From NCBI GenBank assembly GCA_964510955.1, contig CAZEDW010000006.1:62001-126000 (forward strand): a DNA stretch of 64,000 bases, in the 5' to 3' direction. The position numbers were made by a program, and so were the translations under genes. This document shows, one piece after another, positions 45,277 through 53,923 of this stretch (positions within the stretch are counted from its first letter, which is position 1; every line of letters starts with the position of its first letter). The notes beneath the pieces were generated by a model, which saw only the letters and a list, made by a program, of their open reading frames with translations, was not told the origin of the DNA and searched no databases. The stretch is from JAFLCM01 sp964510955. Its GTDB lineage: Bacteria; Planctomycetota; Phycisphaerae; Phycisphaerales; UBA1924.

Positions 45277-47121
45277 ATGAACTACGACACACACGAGCAT
45301 GATGTCATCGTGATCGGCGCCGGCGGCGCGGGCCTCCGCGCCGCCATCGAGGCCTCCGCCGCCGGCTGCAAGGTCGCCCTCATCTGCAAGTCGCTGCTGG
45401 GCAAGGCCCACACCGTCATGGCCGAGGGCGGCATGGCCGCGGCAATGGCCAACGTCGACGACCGCGACAACTGGCGCGTTCACTTCGCCGACACGATGCG
45501 CGGCGGTCAATACCTCAACAACTGGCGCATGGCCGAGCTCCACGCCAAGCAGGCCCCCGACCGCGTCAGGGAACTCGAGGCCTGGGGCGCCGTTTTCGAC
45601 CGCACCAAGGACGGCAAGATCCTCCAGCGAAACTTCGGCGGCCACCGCTACCCCCGACTCGCCCACGTCGGCGACCGCACCGGCCTCGAGCTCATCCGCA
45701 CCCTCCAGGACCACGGCGTCCACCAGGGCATCGATGTCTACATGGAGATGACCGCCCACACGCTCCTGCAAGAGGGCGGCCCCGGTTCGGGCGGGCGAGT
45801 CACCGGCGTGTTCGGCTACGACCGCGAGCGCGGCCGCTTCCGCGTCTGGCGCGCCGGCGCGGTGGTCCTCGCCACCGGCGGTATCGGTCGCGCCTACGCC
45901 GTCACAAGCAACTCGTGGGAATACACCGGCGACGGCCAGGCCCTCGCCTACCGCGCCGGCGCCGACCTCATGGACATGGAGTTTGTGCAGTTCCACCCGA
46001 CAGGGATGGTCTGGCCCCCGTCGGTGAAGGGCATCCTCGTCACAGAGGGTGTGCGCGGCGAGGGCGGCGTCCTGCGCAACAAGGACGGCAAGCGCTTCAT
46101 GTTCGACGACATCCCCGACAACTACAAAAACCAGACCGCCAAGGACGCCGAGGAAGGATGGCGCTACGTCTGCGGCGACAAGAACGCCAACCGCCCCCCC
46201 GAGCTGCTCACACGCGACCACGTCGCCCGCTGCATCAACCGCGAAGTGAAAGCCGGCCGCGGCTCGCCGCACGGCGGCGTTTTCCTCGACATCGCCTGGA
46301 TCAAGGAAAAACTCCCCAACGCCCAGGAGCACATCAAGAAAAAGCTCCCCAGCATGTACCACCAGTTCATGCAGCTCGCCAACGTGGACATCACCCAGGA
46401 AGCGATGGAGGTCGGCCCCACCACCCACTACGTCATGGGCGGCATCCGCGTGGACGGCGACACCCAGATGTCGAGCGTCCCCGGCCTCTTCGCCGCCGGC
46501 GAAGTCGCCGCCGGCCTGCATGGCGCCAACCGTCTCGGCGGCAACTCCCTCTCAGACCTGCTGGTCTTCGGCAAGCTCGCCGGCGAACACGCCGCCAAGT
46601 GGGCGAGGGAGCACCACGCCGGCGGCACGGACAACGCGCAGGTTGAAGAGGCGTCGCGCCGGGCGCTCGAACCGTTTGATCGCGGGGCATCCGGGGGCGG
46701 GGGCGGGGGGGGCGAGAACCCCTACACCATCCAGCACGACTTGCAGCAGATGATGCAGGACCTCGTCGGCATCGTCCGCACCGAGAACGAAATGGCCAAG
46801 GCCCTCGACGGCCTGCAGCAGTTGAAAGCCCGCGCCGCCAAGGTCGGCGTCCCCGGCAACCGCGAATACAACCCCGGCTGGCACACCGCCATCGACCTGC
46901 ACAACCTGCTCATCGTGGCCGAGGCCGTCACCCGCTCGGCCCTCGAACGCCCCGAAAGCCGCGGCGCCCAGTTCCGCGAGGACTTTCCCAACAAGAGCGA
47001 CCAGTGCGCCACCTTCAACGTCCTCAGCCGCAGGGCCCCCGACGGCTCCATGCGGATCGTCAGAGAGCCGCTCAAGCCGCTGCGCGATGACTTGAAACAG
47101 GTCATCGAGGAGCAGAAGTAA
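45277..47121 (+). CDS. sdhA: succinate dehydrogenase/fumarate reductase flavoprotein subunit
   Basis: A 614-residue flavoprotein that oxidises succinate. Seen: the FAD dinucleotide motif VIVIGAGGAGLRAAIEA, the covalent-FAD region KSLLGKAHTVMAEGG with its histidine, the substrate motif QFHPTGM, VTEGVRGEGG, and DTQMSSVPGLFAAGE with LHGANRLGGNSLSDLL near the C-terminal part. I start at the ATG at 45277, immediately before the FAD motif; the frame is open further upstream but overlaps the anchor gene. A Gly-rich insert (GGGGGGG) occurs near residue 473. The VOC gene starts two bases after the stop. Confidence 0.93.
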   Translation: MNYDTHEHDVIVIGAGGAGLRAAIEASAAGCKVALICKSLLGKAHTVMAEGGMAAAMANVDDRDNWRVHFADTMRGGQYLNNWRMAELHAKQAPDRVRELEAWGAVFDRTKDGKILQRNFGGHRYPRLAHVGDRTGLELIRTLQDHGVHQGIDVYMEMTAHTLLQEGGPGSGGRVTGVFGYDRERGRFRVWRAGAVVLATGGIGRAYAVTSNSWEYTGDGQALAYRAGADLMDMEFVQFHPTGMVWPPSVKGILVTEGVRGEGGVLRNKDGKRFMFDDIPDNYKNQTAKDAEEGWRYVCGDKNANRPPELLTRDHVARCINREVKAGRGSPHGGVFLDIAWIKEKLPNAQEHIKKKLPSMYHQFMQLANVDITQEAMEVGPTTHYVMGGIRVDGDTQMSSVPGLFAAGEVAAGLHGANRLGGNSLSDLLVFGKLAGEHAAKWAREHHAGGTDNAQVEEASRRALEPFDRGASGGGGGGGENPYTIQHDLQQMMQDLVGIVRTENEMAKALDGLQQLKARAAKVGVPGNREYNPGWHTAIDLHNLLIVAEAVTRSALERPESRGAQFREDFPNKSDQCATFNVLSRRAPDGSMRIVREPLKPLRDDLKQVIEEQK

Positions 47122-47123
47122 CC

Positions 47124-47546
47124 ATGAGCGCTGCTCCAGCGTCCAAGCCCCGCATCACCGAGCTCCGCACCATGCTTGCCGTGCGCGACCTGCCCGCGAC
47201 GGTCCGGTTCTACGTCGAAAAGCTCGGCTTCAACTGCCGCGGCCTCTTCGGCAACCCGCCCGTCTGGGCCGAGTTCGAGCGTGACGGCGTCGCCATGATG
47301 TTCAACGCCCCGCCCCGAGTCTCGGTCGAGTCCGACGTGCCACGCAAGAGCAAGGACTATCAGGTCTATTACCTCAACTCCAGCGACGTCGCCGCCCTGC
47401 ACGCCGAATACAAAGCCAAAGGCGTCGCCGTCTCCGACCTCCGCATCACCATCTACGGCATGAAGGAGTTCGAGCTCCGCGACCCCGACGATCACTGGCT
47501 CTGGTTCGGCCAGCCCACCGACGACCCGCCAACCGTAAAGGAATAG
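47124..47546 (+). CDS. VOC-family (glyoxalase/bleomycin resistance-like) protein
   Basis: A 140-residue protein with the VOC fold: ELRTMLAVRDLPATVRFY at the start, a WAEFERDGVAMMF strand and the C-terminal ELRDPDDHWLWFGQP motif with a metal-ligand-type residue. Family members bind a metal and act as lyases, dioxygenases or resistance proteins; the substrate here is unknown. It lies between sdhA (two-base gap) and sdhB (83-base gap) in the same direction, so it is translationally coupled to sdhA. Confidence 0.85.
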   Translation: MSAAPASKPRITELRTMLAVRDLPATVRFYVEKLGFNCRGLFGNPPVWAEFERDGVAMMFNAPPRVSVESDVPRKSKDYQVYYLNSSDVAALHAEYKAKGVAVSDLRITIYGMKEFELRDPDDHWLWFGQPTDDPPTVKE

Positions 47547-47562
47547 CGCCTTCCCTCCACGG

Positions 47563-47610
47563 CCACAGGACAACAGAACCACAGGACTCAGGACCCCAGG
47601 ACACTGGCCC
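47563..47610. repeat. degenerate heptad repeat between the VOC gene and sdhB
   Basis: Successive units CACAGGA, CAACAGA, ACCACAGGA, CTCAGGA and CCCCAGGA, then CACTGG. Unit length wobbles between seven and nine bases. The composition and period resemble the tracts at 25402 and 63222. It fills most of the gap before the sdhB ATG at 47630. Confidence 0.7.
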
Positions 47611-47629
47611 CCAGCACTTCCCTTTCCCC

Positions 47630-48376
47630 ATGCCCCAAGTCACCTTCCAAATCTGGCGCGGCGACGCCTCCTCCGGCCGCTTCGAGTCCTTCTCCACCAA
47701 CGTCACCGAGGGCATGGTCGTCCTCGATTGCGTCCACCAGATCCAGGCCGAGAGCGCCCCGGACCTCGCCTGCCGCTGGAACTGCAAGGCCGGCAAGTGC
47801 GGCAGCTGCTCCGCCGAGATCAACGGCAAACCCGCTCTTATGTGCATGACCCGCATGGACCAGGTGGACACCTCCAAGCCGGTCACGATCGAGCCGATGC
47901 GCAGCTTCCCGCCCATCCGCGACCTCGTCACCGACGTCTCCTGGAACTACAGCGTCAAGAAGCGCATCCAGAAGTTCACCCCGCGCAAGCCCGACGCCCC
48001 CGACGGCACCTGGCGCATGCAGCAGCAGGACGTCGACCGCGTGCAGGAGTTCCGCAAGTGCATCGAGTGCTTCCTCTGCCAGGACGTCTGCCACGTCCTG
48101 AGAGATCACAGCAAGCACGCCGAGTTCATCGGGCCGAGGTTCCTGGTCTACGCCGCCGCCCTCGAGATGCACCCCCTCGACACCGCCGACCGCGTCCCCG
48201 AGCTGAAAAAAGAGTTCGGCATCGGCTACTGCAACATCACCAAGTGCTGCACCAAGGTCTGCCCCGAGCACATCACCATCACCGACAACGCCATCATCCC
48301 GCTCAAGGAGCGCGTGGTGGACGAGTACTACGATCCATTGAAGAAACTCCTGCGGATCTTCCGGCCCGGAAAGTAA
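47630..48376 (+). CDS. sdhB: succinate dehydrogenase iron-sulfur subunit
   Basis: A 248-residue protein with all three cluster motifs: the [2Fe-2S] ligands in CRWNCKAGKCGSC plus a later cysteine (ALMC), the [4Fe-4S] motif CIECFLCQDVC and the [3Fe-4S] motif CNITKCCTKVCPEH. It carries electrons from the SdhA flavin to quinone at the membrane anchor. It is in the same run as the anchor and sdhA, separated only by the VOC gene and the heptad tract. The downstream TPR-like gene follows after seven bases. Confidence 0.94.
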   Translation: MPQVTFQIWRGDASSGRFESFSTNVTEGMVVLDCVHQIQAESAPDLACRWNCKAGKCGSCSAEINGKPALMCMTRMDQVDTSKPVTIEPMRSFPPIRDLVTDVSWNYSVKKRIQKFTPRKPDAPDGTWRMQQQDVDRVQEFRKCIECFLCQDVCHVLRDHSKHAEFIGPRFLVYAAALEMHPLDTADRVPELKKEFGIGYCNITKCCTKVCPEHITITDNAIIPLKERVVDEYYDPLKKLLRIFRPGK

Positions 48377-48383
48377 CCCCGCC

Positions 48384-48908
48384 ATGTTCGACCTCAAACC
48401 CATCTCGCGTGACGCCGTCCCCCGGGCCCTTACCAAGGCCGAGCGATACCGCATGCTCAACGAGCCCAAGGAGGCCGTGAGCATCTGCCGCGACGTGCTC
48501 GCCGTCGACCCGGCCAACCAGGAGGCCCTGGTCAACCTCATCCTTGCGCTGAGCGACCAGTTCGGCGAGCCCTCCGCCCCCACCCCCGCGGCCGCCCGCG
48601 AGCTGCTGCCGAAACTCAAGAACCCTTACGCCCGCAGCTACTACGCCGGCGTCATCGCCGAGCGCTACGCCAAGGGCCTCCTCGAGTCCCACGCCTCGGT
48701 CTGCCCCGGCCACGTCATCTACTCCTGGTTCGTCGAGGCGATGGAAGCGTTCGATGAGGCCCACGCCCACGCGGAGCCGGGCAACGACGACGCCGTCCTC
48801 CGCTGGAACGCCTGCGCCCGCGCCATGCAGTCGCACCCTCACGTCCGCCCCTCGGCCAGCGAGATGAGCCCCCACGACACCGCCATGGAAGACGTGCCGG
48901 ATCGCTGA
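48384..48908 (+). CDS. small TPR-like protein of unknown function
   Basis: A 174-residue soluble protein. One TPR-type repeat is visible (ERYRMLNEPKEAVSICRDVL, then AVDPANQEALVNLILAL), followed by helices with conserved-looking Tyr/Arg and HAHAEPGNDDAVLRWN. It follows sdhB by seven bases and precedes the zinc-ribbon gene by seven, so all are probably cotranscribed. A role in assembling or regulating the dehydrogenase is possible but unproven. Confidence 0.75.
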   Translation: MFDLKPISRDAVPRALTKAERYRMLNEPKEAVSICRDVLAVDPANQEALVNLILALSDQFGEPSAPTPAAARELLPKLKNPYARSYYAGVIAERYAKGLLESHASVCPGHVIYSWFVEAMEAFDEAHAHAEPGNDDAVLRWNACARAMQSHPHVRPSASEMSPHDTAMEDVPDR

Positions 48909-48915
48909 GCGACCA

Positions 48916-49449
48916 ATGGACCGCCGAGAGCAAATCACGAAGCTCGAGCACCGCTTCCCGTGGTACGCCCATCCATCGTCGATCTCGCGAAAGCTGCTCC
49001 TCAGTTGCGATAGCTGCCGCTACAGCCTTCGAGGTCTGCCGCGCATTGGCCGATGCCCCGAGTGCGGCGAGGACTATGACAAAAGCCAATGCCACCTGCC
49101 CCCGCGCAGGGCGTGGACCGTTCAAGCCGTGCTGGTGTGGGTTGGATGGCCGTTGTGGATGGGGCTTGCCTGTTTGGGCTCGGGATGGATGCTCGATTGG
49201 CTGAGATTGGCCCAGGGCTGGTTGGCCTGGGTCTTGATGGCGCTGGGATGCCTCGCCTGCCTGCTACTGGCGCCTCTGAATTTTCTCGCGCAGGCTTTGT
49301 TGATCCATCCGCGCGCGGCCGGGTTCCGCGGCACCTATCGCGACGGTCTCCGCGCTCTTTCTGCAGGGGCGGTCCTCCTTTGGGTCATGCTCGGGGTGGG
49401 CGAGCTCGCATTTCCGCTCATGCTCGTGGCGGCTGCGGTTTCTAGGTGA
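48916..49449 (+). CDS. zinc-ribbon membrane protein
   Basis: A 177-residue protein. Residues 30-55 carry a zinc ribbon of the form CDSC-x(13)-CPECG, with YSLRGLP between the cysteine pairs, a layout common in planctomycete proteins. Four hydrophobic helices follow from about residue 70 to the end. I know no assigned function. It is the last gene of the sdh run. The next gene starts 54 bases downstream. Confidence 0.75.
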   Translation: MDRREQITKLEHRFPWYAHPSSISRKLLLSCDSCRYSLRGLPRIGRCPECGEDYDKSQCHLPPRRAWTVQAVLVWVGWPLWMGLACLGSGWMLDWLRLAQGWLAWVLMALGCLACLLLAPLNFLAQALLIHPRAAGFRGTYRDGLRALSAGAVLLWVMLGVGELAFPLMLVAAAVSR

Positions 49450-49503
49450 TAGTGCTTGCCTTCGTTTCGGCGGCACAAGCGAACCTAGATTGCAGGCCGT
49501 CGT

Positions 49504-49980
49504 ATGAATGCCATGGAGAATTCCATCCGTTCCGCCACTCGCGCCGACAGCCCCGCCGTCCGCTCGGTCATCACGCAAGTCCTCGCCGAGTTCAACCGCA
49601 CGATAGACACATCCGGCAAGGACGCCGACCTCCTTGATGTCGAATCCTCATACCTGAGGCGCGGCGGCACCTTCTACGTCGTCACCACCGCCACCGGCGA
49701 AGTCGCCGGTGGCGCCGGCCTCCTGCCCATCACCCCCGGTGAGACCGCCGAACTCCGCAGGATGTTTCTGCTCCCCCACGCCCGCGGCCAAGGCCTCGGC
49801 AAGCGCCTCCTCGCCATGATCCTCAACGACGCCCGGCGTCTGGGATTCCGGCGCGTGCGACTCGAAACGAGCAGCGCCATGCACAATGCCCGCCAGCTCT
49901 ACACATCATTTGGGTTCAATCTTGCCCCGATCGACAACCCCACCTACAGGTGCGACGTCGGAATGGCGCTGAACCTCTAG
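49504..49980 (+). CDS. GNAT-family N-acetyltransferase
   Basis: A 158-residue protein of the GNAT fold. The acetyl-CoA pyrophosphate loop is visible as LLPHARGQGLGKRLL and the later strand-helix as GFRRVRLETSSAMHNARQLY with SFGF near the end. The acceptor is unknown. The ATG at 49504 is used; an ATG three codons later is also possible. Confidence 0.87.
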   Translation: MNAMENSIRSATRADSPAVRSVITQVLAEFNRTIDTSGKDADLLDVESSYLRRGGTFYVVTTATGEVAGGAGLLPITPGETAELRRMFLLPHARGQGLGKRLLAMILNDARRLGFRRVRLETSSAMHNARQLYTSFGFNLAPIDNPTYRCDVGMALNL

Positions 49981-50004
49981 CGCCATCGCACAATCAGCGC
50001 CTAG

Positions 50005-51660
50005 CTACGCCAGCAGCGTGCGACCATCCATGGCCTCAGGCTGGCTCAACCCCATCATCCCCAGCATCGTCGGCACAACATCCGCCAGCCGACCCCTCTC
50101 TTCCCCCACACCCGCCCCGCGCAGCTTCCGCCCCTTGAACCTCTCCCCCACCACGATAAAGGGCACGTCGTACGTCGTGTGCGCCGTGTGAGGCGACCCC
50201 GTCGCCGGGTCAAACATCTGCTCGGCGTTCCCGTGGTCCGCCGTCACCACCAGCGACCCTCCGCGCTTCAGCGTCGCCTCGACAATCGCCCCAACGCACT
50301 GGTCCACGCACTCACACGCCTTGATCGCGGCGGGCAGGCTGCCGGTGTGACCCACCATGTCCCCGTTGGCGAAGTTCACCACGATGAACGGCTCGCAGTC
50401 CGGCGCGCCCAACCGCCCAAGGACCGCGTCGCGCACCCCCGCCGCGCTCATCTCGGGTTGCAGGTCATACGTCGCCACCTTGGGGCTTTGGATGATCGCG
50501 CGGCTCTCGCCGGGGAACGGATCGTCGCGGTAGTCATTGAAGAAGAACGTGACGTGCGGGAACTTCTCAGTCTCCGCGCAGCGGAACTGCGTCAGCCCCA
50601 GCTTCGAGAAGTACTCCCCCGCGATGTCCGCCATCTTCGGCGGCTTGGGGAACGCCACCTTCACAAACGGCACCAGCGCCTCCGAATACGCCGTCATGCA
50701 CACGAACTCGACGTCCAACTTCTTCCCGCGCTCAAACCCCACCGCCCCCGAGTCCGGCGACGCCTTCACCTTCGCCCACAGCTCGTCCGGCAGCACAAAC
50801 GCCGACACGATCTCACGCGGCCTGTCGCCCCGGTAGTTGTAGAAAATCACCACGTCGCCATCGCGCACGCGAGAAGCCGCCACCTTCTGGTCATCCCCGA
50901 TCACCGACGGCGCCACGAACTCGTCCCCCGCCAGCCCCTCCACCGGCTTGTCGTAGTACGCCTGCACCGCCGCCTCGGCGCTCGCATACGCCTTCGCCCC
51001 GCCGAGATCCCCCCGCCCCGTCAAACAGTCATACGCCCGCTTCACCCGCTCCCACCTGAAATCCCGGTCCATCGCCCAGTACCGCCCGATCACGCTCGCC
51101 ACCCGCCCCACCCCGATCTCGCGGCACTTCTCGCTCACCCGCTTCACATACCCCAGCCCCGTGAACGGCCCCGTGTCGCGCCCATCCATGAACATGTGCA
51201 GCGCCACCTTCGCCGCCCCCAGCTTCGCGCACAGCGTCAGCACCGCGTACAGGTGCTCCAGAAGCCCGTGCACCCCCGCGTCAGAGCAGATTCCCATCAG
51301 GTGCACCGTCTTCCCCGCTTCCGCCGCCCGCTTGACCGCCCCCGCCAGCGCTTCCACCTGACCCAGCCTGCCCTCACGGCAACAGCGCGTGATCCGCACA
51401 CTCTCCTGGTCCACGATCCTCCCCGCCCCGATGTTCTGGTGCCCCACCTCGCTGTTGCCCATCGTCCCGTCGGGCAGGCCCACGTCCATACCGCTGGTCT
51501 TGATCAGCGTCCACGGATACTCGCGCATCAACCGGTCGGCCACCGGCGTCTTCGCCAGCTTCACCGCGTTGAACGCGTCGTGCTCGGGGTTGGGGTTCTG
51601 CCCCCAGCCGTCGCGGATGATCAGGACGCACGGGATGTTCGCGAGCGGTTGCGCTGTCAT
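50005..51660 (-). CDS. gpmI: 2,3-bisphosphoglycerate-independent phosphoglycerate mutase
   Basis: A 551-residue two-metal enzyme of the alkaline phosphatase superfamily that interconverts 3- and 2-phosphoglycerate. The metal-binding DGWG near the N-terminus, the phosphoserine loop GTMGNSEVGHQNIGAG and the C-terminal TADHGNAEQM metal site are all intact. The start is the ATG at 51660, which gives the usual short lead before the first strand; the longer open frame upstream is not protein-like. It is a monocistronic glycolytic gene, like pyk in this window. Confidence 0.95.
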   Translation of the reverse strand: MTAQPLANIPCVLIIRDGWGQNPNPEHDAFNAVKLAKTPVADRLMREYPWTLIKTSGMDVGLPDGTMGNSEVGHQNIGAGRIVDQESVRITRCCREGRLGQVEALAGAVKRAAEAGKTVHLMGICSDAGVHGLLEHLYAVLTLCAKLGAAKVALHMFMDGRDTGPFTGLGYVKRVSEKCREIGVGRVASVIGRYWAMDRDFRWERVKRAYDCLTGRGDLGGAKAYASAEAAVQAYYDKPVEGLAGDEFVAPSVIGDDQKVAASRVRDGDVVIFYNYRGDRPREIVSAFVLPDELWAKVKASPDSGAVGFERGKKLDVEFVCMTAYSEALVPFVKVAFPKPPKMADIAGEYFSKLGLTQFRCAETEKFPHVTFFFNDYRDDPFPGESRAIIQSPKVATYDLQPEMSAAGVRDAVLGRLGAPDCEPFIVVNFANGDMVGHTGSLPAAIKACECVDQCVGAIVEATLKRGGSLVVTADHGNAEQMFDPATGSPHTAHTTYDVPFIVVGERFKGRKLRGAGVGEERGRLADVVPTMLGMMGLSQPEAMDGRTLLA

Positions 51661-51744
51661 GAAGCGAGTGTAGGGACGCCCCCCAGGCGTCCGCCGGACG
51701 CGCTCCGTCCGGCCCCGCGCCGCAACACACCTGGACAAACGCAA

Positions 51745-51773
51745 GGGCGGCGAGCACCCAGCGCTCGCCGCCC
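51745..51773 (-). terminator. hairpin downstream of the 420-aa dockerin gene
   Basis: GGGCGGCGAGC pairs perfectly with GCTCGCCGCCC around a seven-base loop (51756-51762). On the minus strand it is followed by TTGCGTTTG, a weak T-rich tail. It lies 30 bases past the stop at 51804, a spacing much like that of the terminator at 933. Confidence 0.6.
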
Positions 51774-51803
51774 GTGAATTCACTCAGCCCGAAACTCATC
51801 CGC

Positions 51804-53066
51804 TCAAGAGCACGCCTGCCCGAACACGCCCAGCAGGGCCAGAAGATCGGCGGTGTTGACTACCCCGTCGTTATTCACGTCACCGTTCGTGCCCGGTGCC
51901 ACGCTCTGCCCGAACGACCCGAGCAGGACCGCCAGGTCCGCCGTGTTCCGCTGGTGGTCGTTGTTGATGTCGCCGACGCAGACCGGCGGCGGGGCGTTCT
52001 CGCGGGTCCAGACCAACGCCTGCGAGCGGGTGTGATCGCTGGCCAGGTAGCCGAACCCGACCACGTAGGTCCGCGACCCGTCGCTGCCGATCGCCTGCGC
52101 CACCGCGGTGCCGGCGGCGATCTCCGGTGGCAGGTACGCGCTGAGGTCCTCCCACGACCCGGCCGTGCCGTGCCACAGGGCCACATGCACCAGCCCCGTC
52201 AGGTGGTCGCCGAGCCTCACATAACCCACTTGCTCCCCGTTGCTCACACCGCGGACCTCGCCCTGCGAACCGTCGGTGGGCATCAGGCTGACCCACGACG
52301 CCGCCGACCCGGTCCAGAAGCCCGGCGTCTGCACATAGCCGTTCAGCATCGCGTACCCACCCTGCTGCACGCCGTCGCAGGTGTTGGCGATCGATCCATC
52401 CGATCCCGCCGGGTCAAGGTTGACCCACGACGCCGCCGAGCCGCTCCACAGCGCGGCCCGGGGGTTCGAGCCCACCCCGATCAGGCGAACGTACCCCACC
52501 TGCTGACCGCCGCCCACACCGTACGCAATCGATTCCTCCACCCCCGCCGGCGCGAGGTTCACCCACGACGCGGCGGTGCCGTGCCACAGGCTCGCCACCA
52601 GGTGCCGCCCATTGAACCCGCCCGTGACATACGTGCACCCCGCTTGCTCACCCGCGCCGGCGGCAAACGCCGTCGACGTGTCGGTGCCGAGCGGGTGAAG
52701 GTCAACCATCGTGCCCGGTGCGCCGCTCCACATGCACGCGTGCTGCTGGCGCCCCTGGTCCAGAGGCGTCACGAAAATCCCGACCTGTTGAGACCCACCG
52801 GCACCGTAGGCGATCGACCCGGAGTTGCCGATGAACACGTACGAACCCGTCGCGCCGTCCCAGACCGCCGCGTTCCGAGTCGATGTCGCGTTGCTCAGCG
52901 TGCCCACCGGCTTCCCGTTGGCGACGCCCCAGCCAAAGCCCTCCTGGCCCGCCGGCGTGATGTTCGTGCACGTCCATGTCGCCGCCGAGCACGAGGCGGC
53001 GAGCGAGAGCACAAGGCCAATCGTGGATGAGCGGGCGCGATTCGAAGCGGGGTTGGAAGTCTTCAT
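51804..53066 (-). CDS. secreted repeat protein with C-terminal dockerin pair
   Basis: A 420-residue protein starting at the ATG at 53066, with a signal peptide (SSTIGLVLSLAASCSA). The body has about seven repeats of 45-50 residues, each with an AALW/ASLW-G-T/S-AASWVNL core and a QQVGY motif, probably forming a beta-propeller-like or beta-helical fold. The C-terminus carries two dockerin-like loops (DINNDHQRNTADL, DVNNDGVVNTADL) and a final cysteine. The function is unknown; it is probably exported. It faces the 53372 gene divergently. Confidence 0.85.
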   Translation of the reverse strand: MKTSNPASNRARSSTIGLVLSLAASCSAATWTCTNITPAGQEGFGWGVANGKPVGTLSNATSTRNAAVWDGATGSYVFIGNSGSIAYGAGGSQQVGIFVTPLDQGRQQHACMWSGAPGTMVDLHPLGTDTSTAFAAGAGEQAGCTYVTGGFNGRHLVASLWHGTAASWVNLAPAGVEESIAYGVGGGQQVGYVRLIGVGSNPRAALWSGSAASWVNLDPAGSDGSIANTCDGVQQGGYAMLNGYVQTPGFWTGSAASWVSLMPTDGSQGEVRGVSNGEQVGYVRLGDHLTGLVHVALWHGTAGSWEDLSAYLPPEIAAGTAVAQAIGSDGSRTYVVGFGYLASDHTRSQALVWTRENAPPPVCVGDINNDHQRNTADLAVLLGSFGQSVAPGTNGDVNNDGVVNTADLLALLGVFGQACS

Positions 53067-53371
53067 TTGGATTCTCTGGTCGAAGGGTCTTGAGTGGTGG
53101 GCGGACATTCCGCCACGCCAAACCCATGCGGAATCGCCCCGGGCGTTTGCGCGCAGCACGCGGAACTCGTGGTCCGCCCGTCCCGTCGCCCCCTCCCCGA
53201 CCCGCCACGCCCGATAACCCGCGTCCGAAAGATCAAACCTCGCTGGCTCGCCTATTGCGTTGTTCCCGGCACCTCGGGCTCATGCGGGCCTGTTGGATCG
53301 TTCGATGAACCACCTATCGGGCCTTGGCGCCGGGCAAGCGCCGCTCGATCGCTCCAACTCGGAGACTCACC
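53067..53371. other. divergent intergenic region between two dockerin genes
   Basis: These 305 bases separate two divergently transcribed genes and must hold both promoters. I see no gene, strong hairpin or recognisable operator. CGGAGACTCACC before 53372 supplies a ribosome-binding site. Confidence 0.6.
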
Positions 53372-53923
53372 ATGCGCATCAACCCCACCGCCTCCAGCCT
53401 CAACGGCAACATCCAGGGCCTTTCTTCGCAGTACATCCAGAGGCTGCGCCAGCGCCAGGCCCAGGGAACCCAGTTGAAGTCCGACGCCAACCTCGGCGTC
53501 CCAGCCCCCGCCGCCGCCGCGCAGCAGGAGTCCTCCAAGCCCGCGCAACTCTCGGCTACCAGCGCATCCGTTGCGCCCAAGACCGACTCCTTCGAGGCCG
53601 CCGTCAAGGCCAAGCTCAACCCCAAGACCCCCACAGAGTCCGTGGTTTCATACACCCCGGTCCCCAAGACGCCAGAGCCCGTCAGGCTCGAAGCCCCGGC
53701 CCCCGACGTCAACCCCGCCAAGCAGGCCGACGACGTCAAGCACCCCGAATCCGCCTCACGCACCGCCACCCCGCCCGCCTACACCCAAGAAGACCTCGAT
53801 CACCTGACCGGGGCCTTCGGCAAGACCACCGGTGAAGACGGCTTCAACGCGGCCCTGGACGTCAACAACGACGGTGTGCTCAACACCCTCGACCTGGTCC
53901 AGATGCTCTCGCGTCTCAAGTAA
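53372..53923 (+). CDS. disordered protein with a single dockerin-like calcium loop
   Basis: A 183-residue protein starting at the ATG at 53372 (MRINPTASSLNG), preceded by GGAG. There is no signal peptide. Residues 30-135 are Pro/Ala/Lys/Val-rich and disordered. The C-terminus has a helix (TQEDLDHLTGAFGKT) and one complete EF-hand-like loop, DVNNDGVLNTLDL, so it is a half-dockerin with one degenerate and one good repeat. All the other dockerin genes in this window have two. Its role is unknown. A strong terminator follows. Confidence 0.75.
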   Translation: MRINPTASSLNGNIQGLSSQYIQRLRQRQAQGTQLKSDANLGVPAPAAAAQQESSKPAQLSATSASVAPKTDSFEAAVKAKLNPKTPTESVVSYTPVPKTPEPVRLEAPAPDVNPAKQADDVKHPESASRTATPPAYTQEDLDHLTGAFGKTTGEDGFNAALDVNNDGVLNTLDLVQMLSRLK

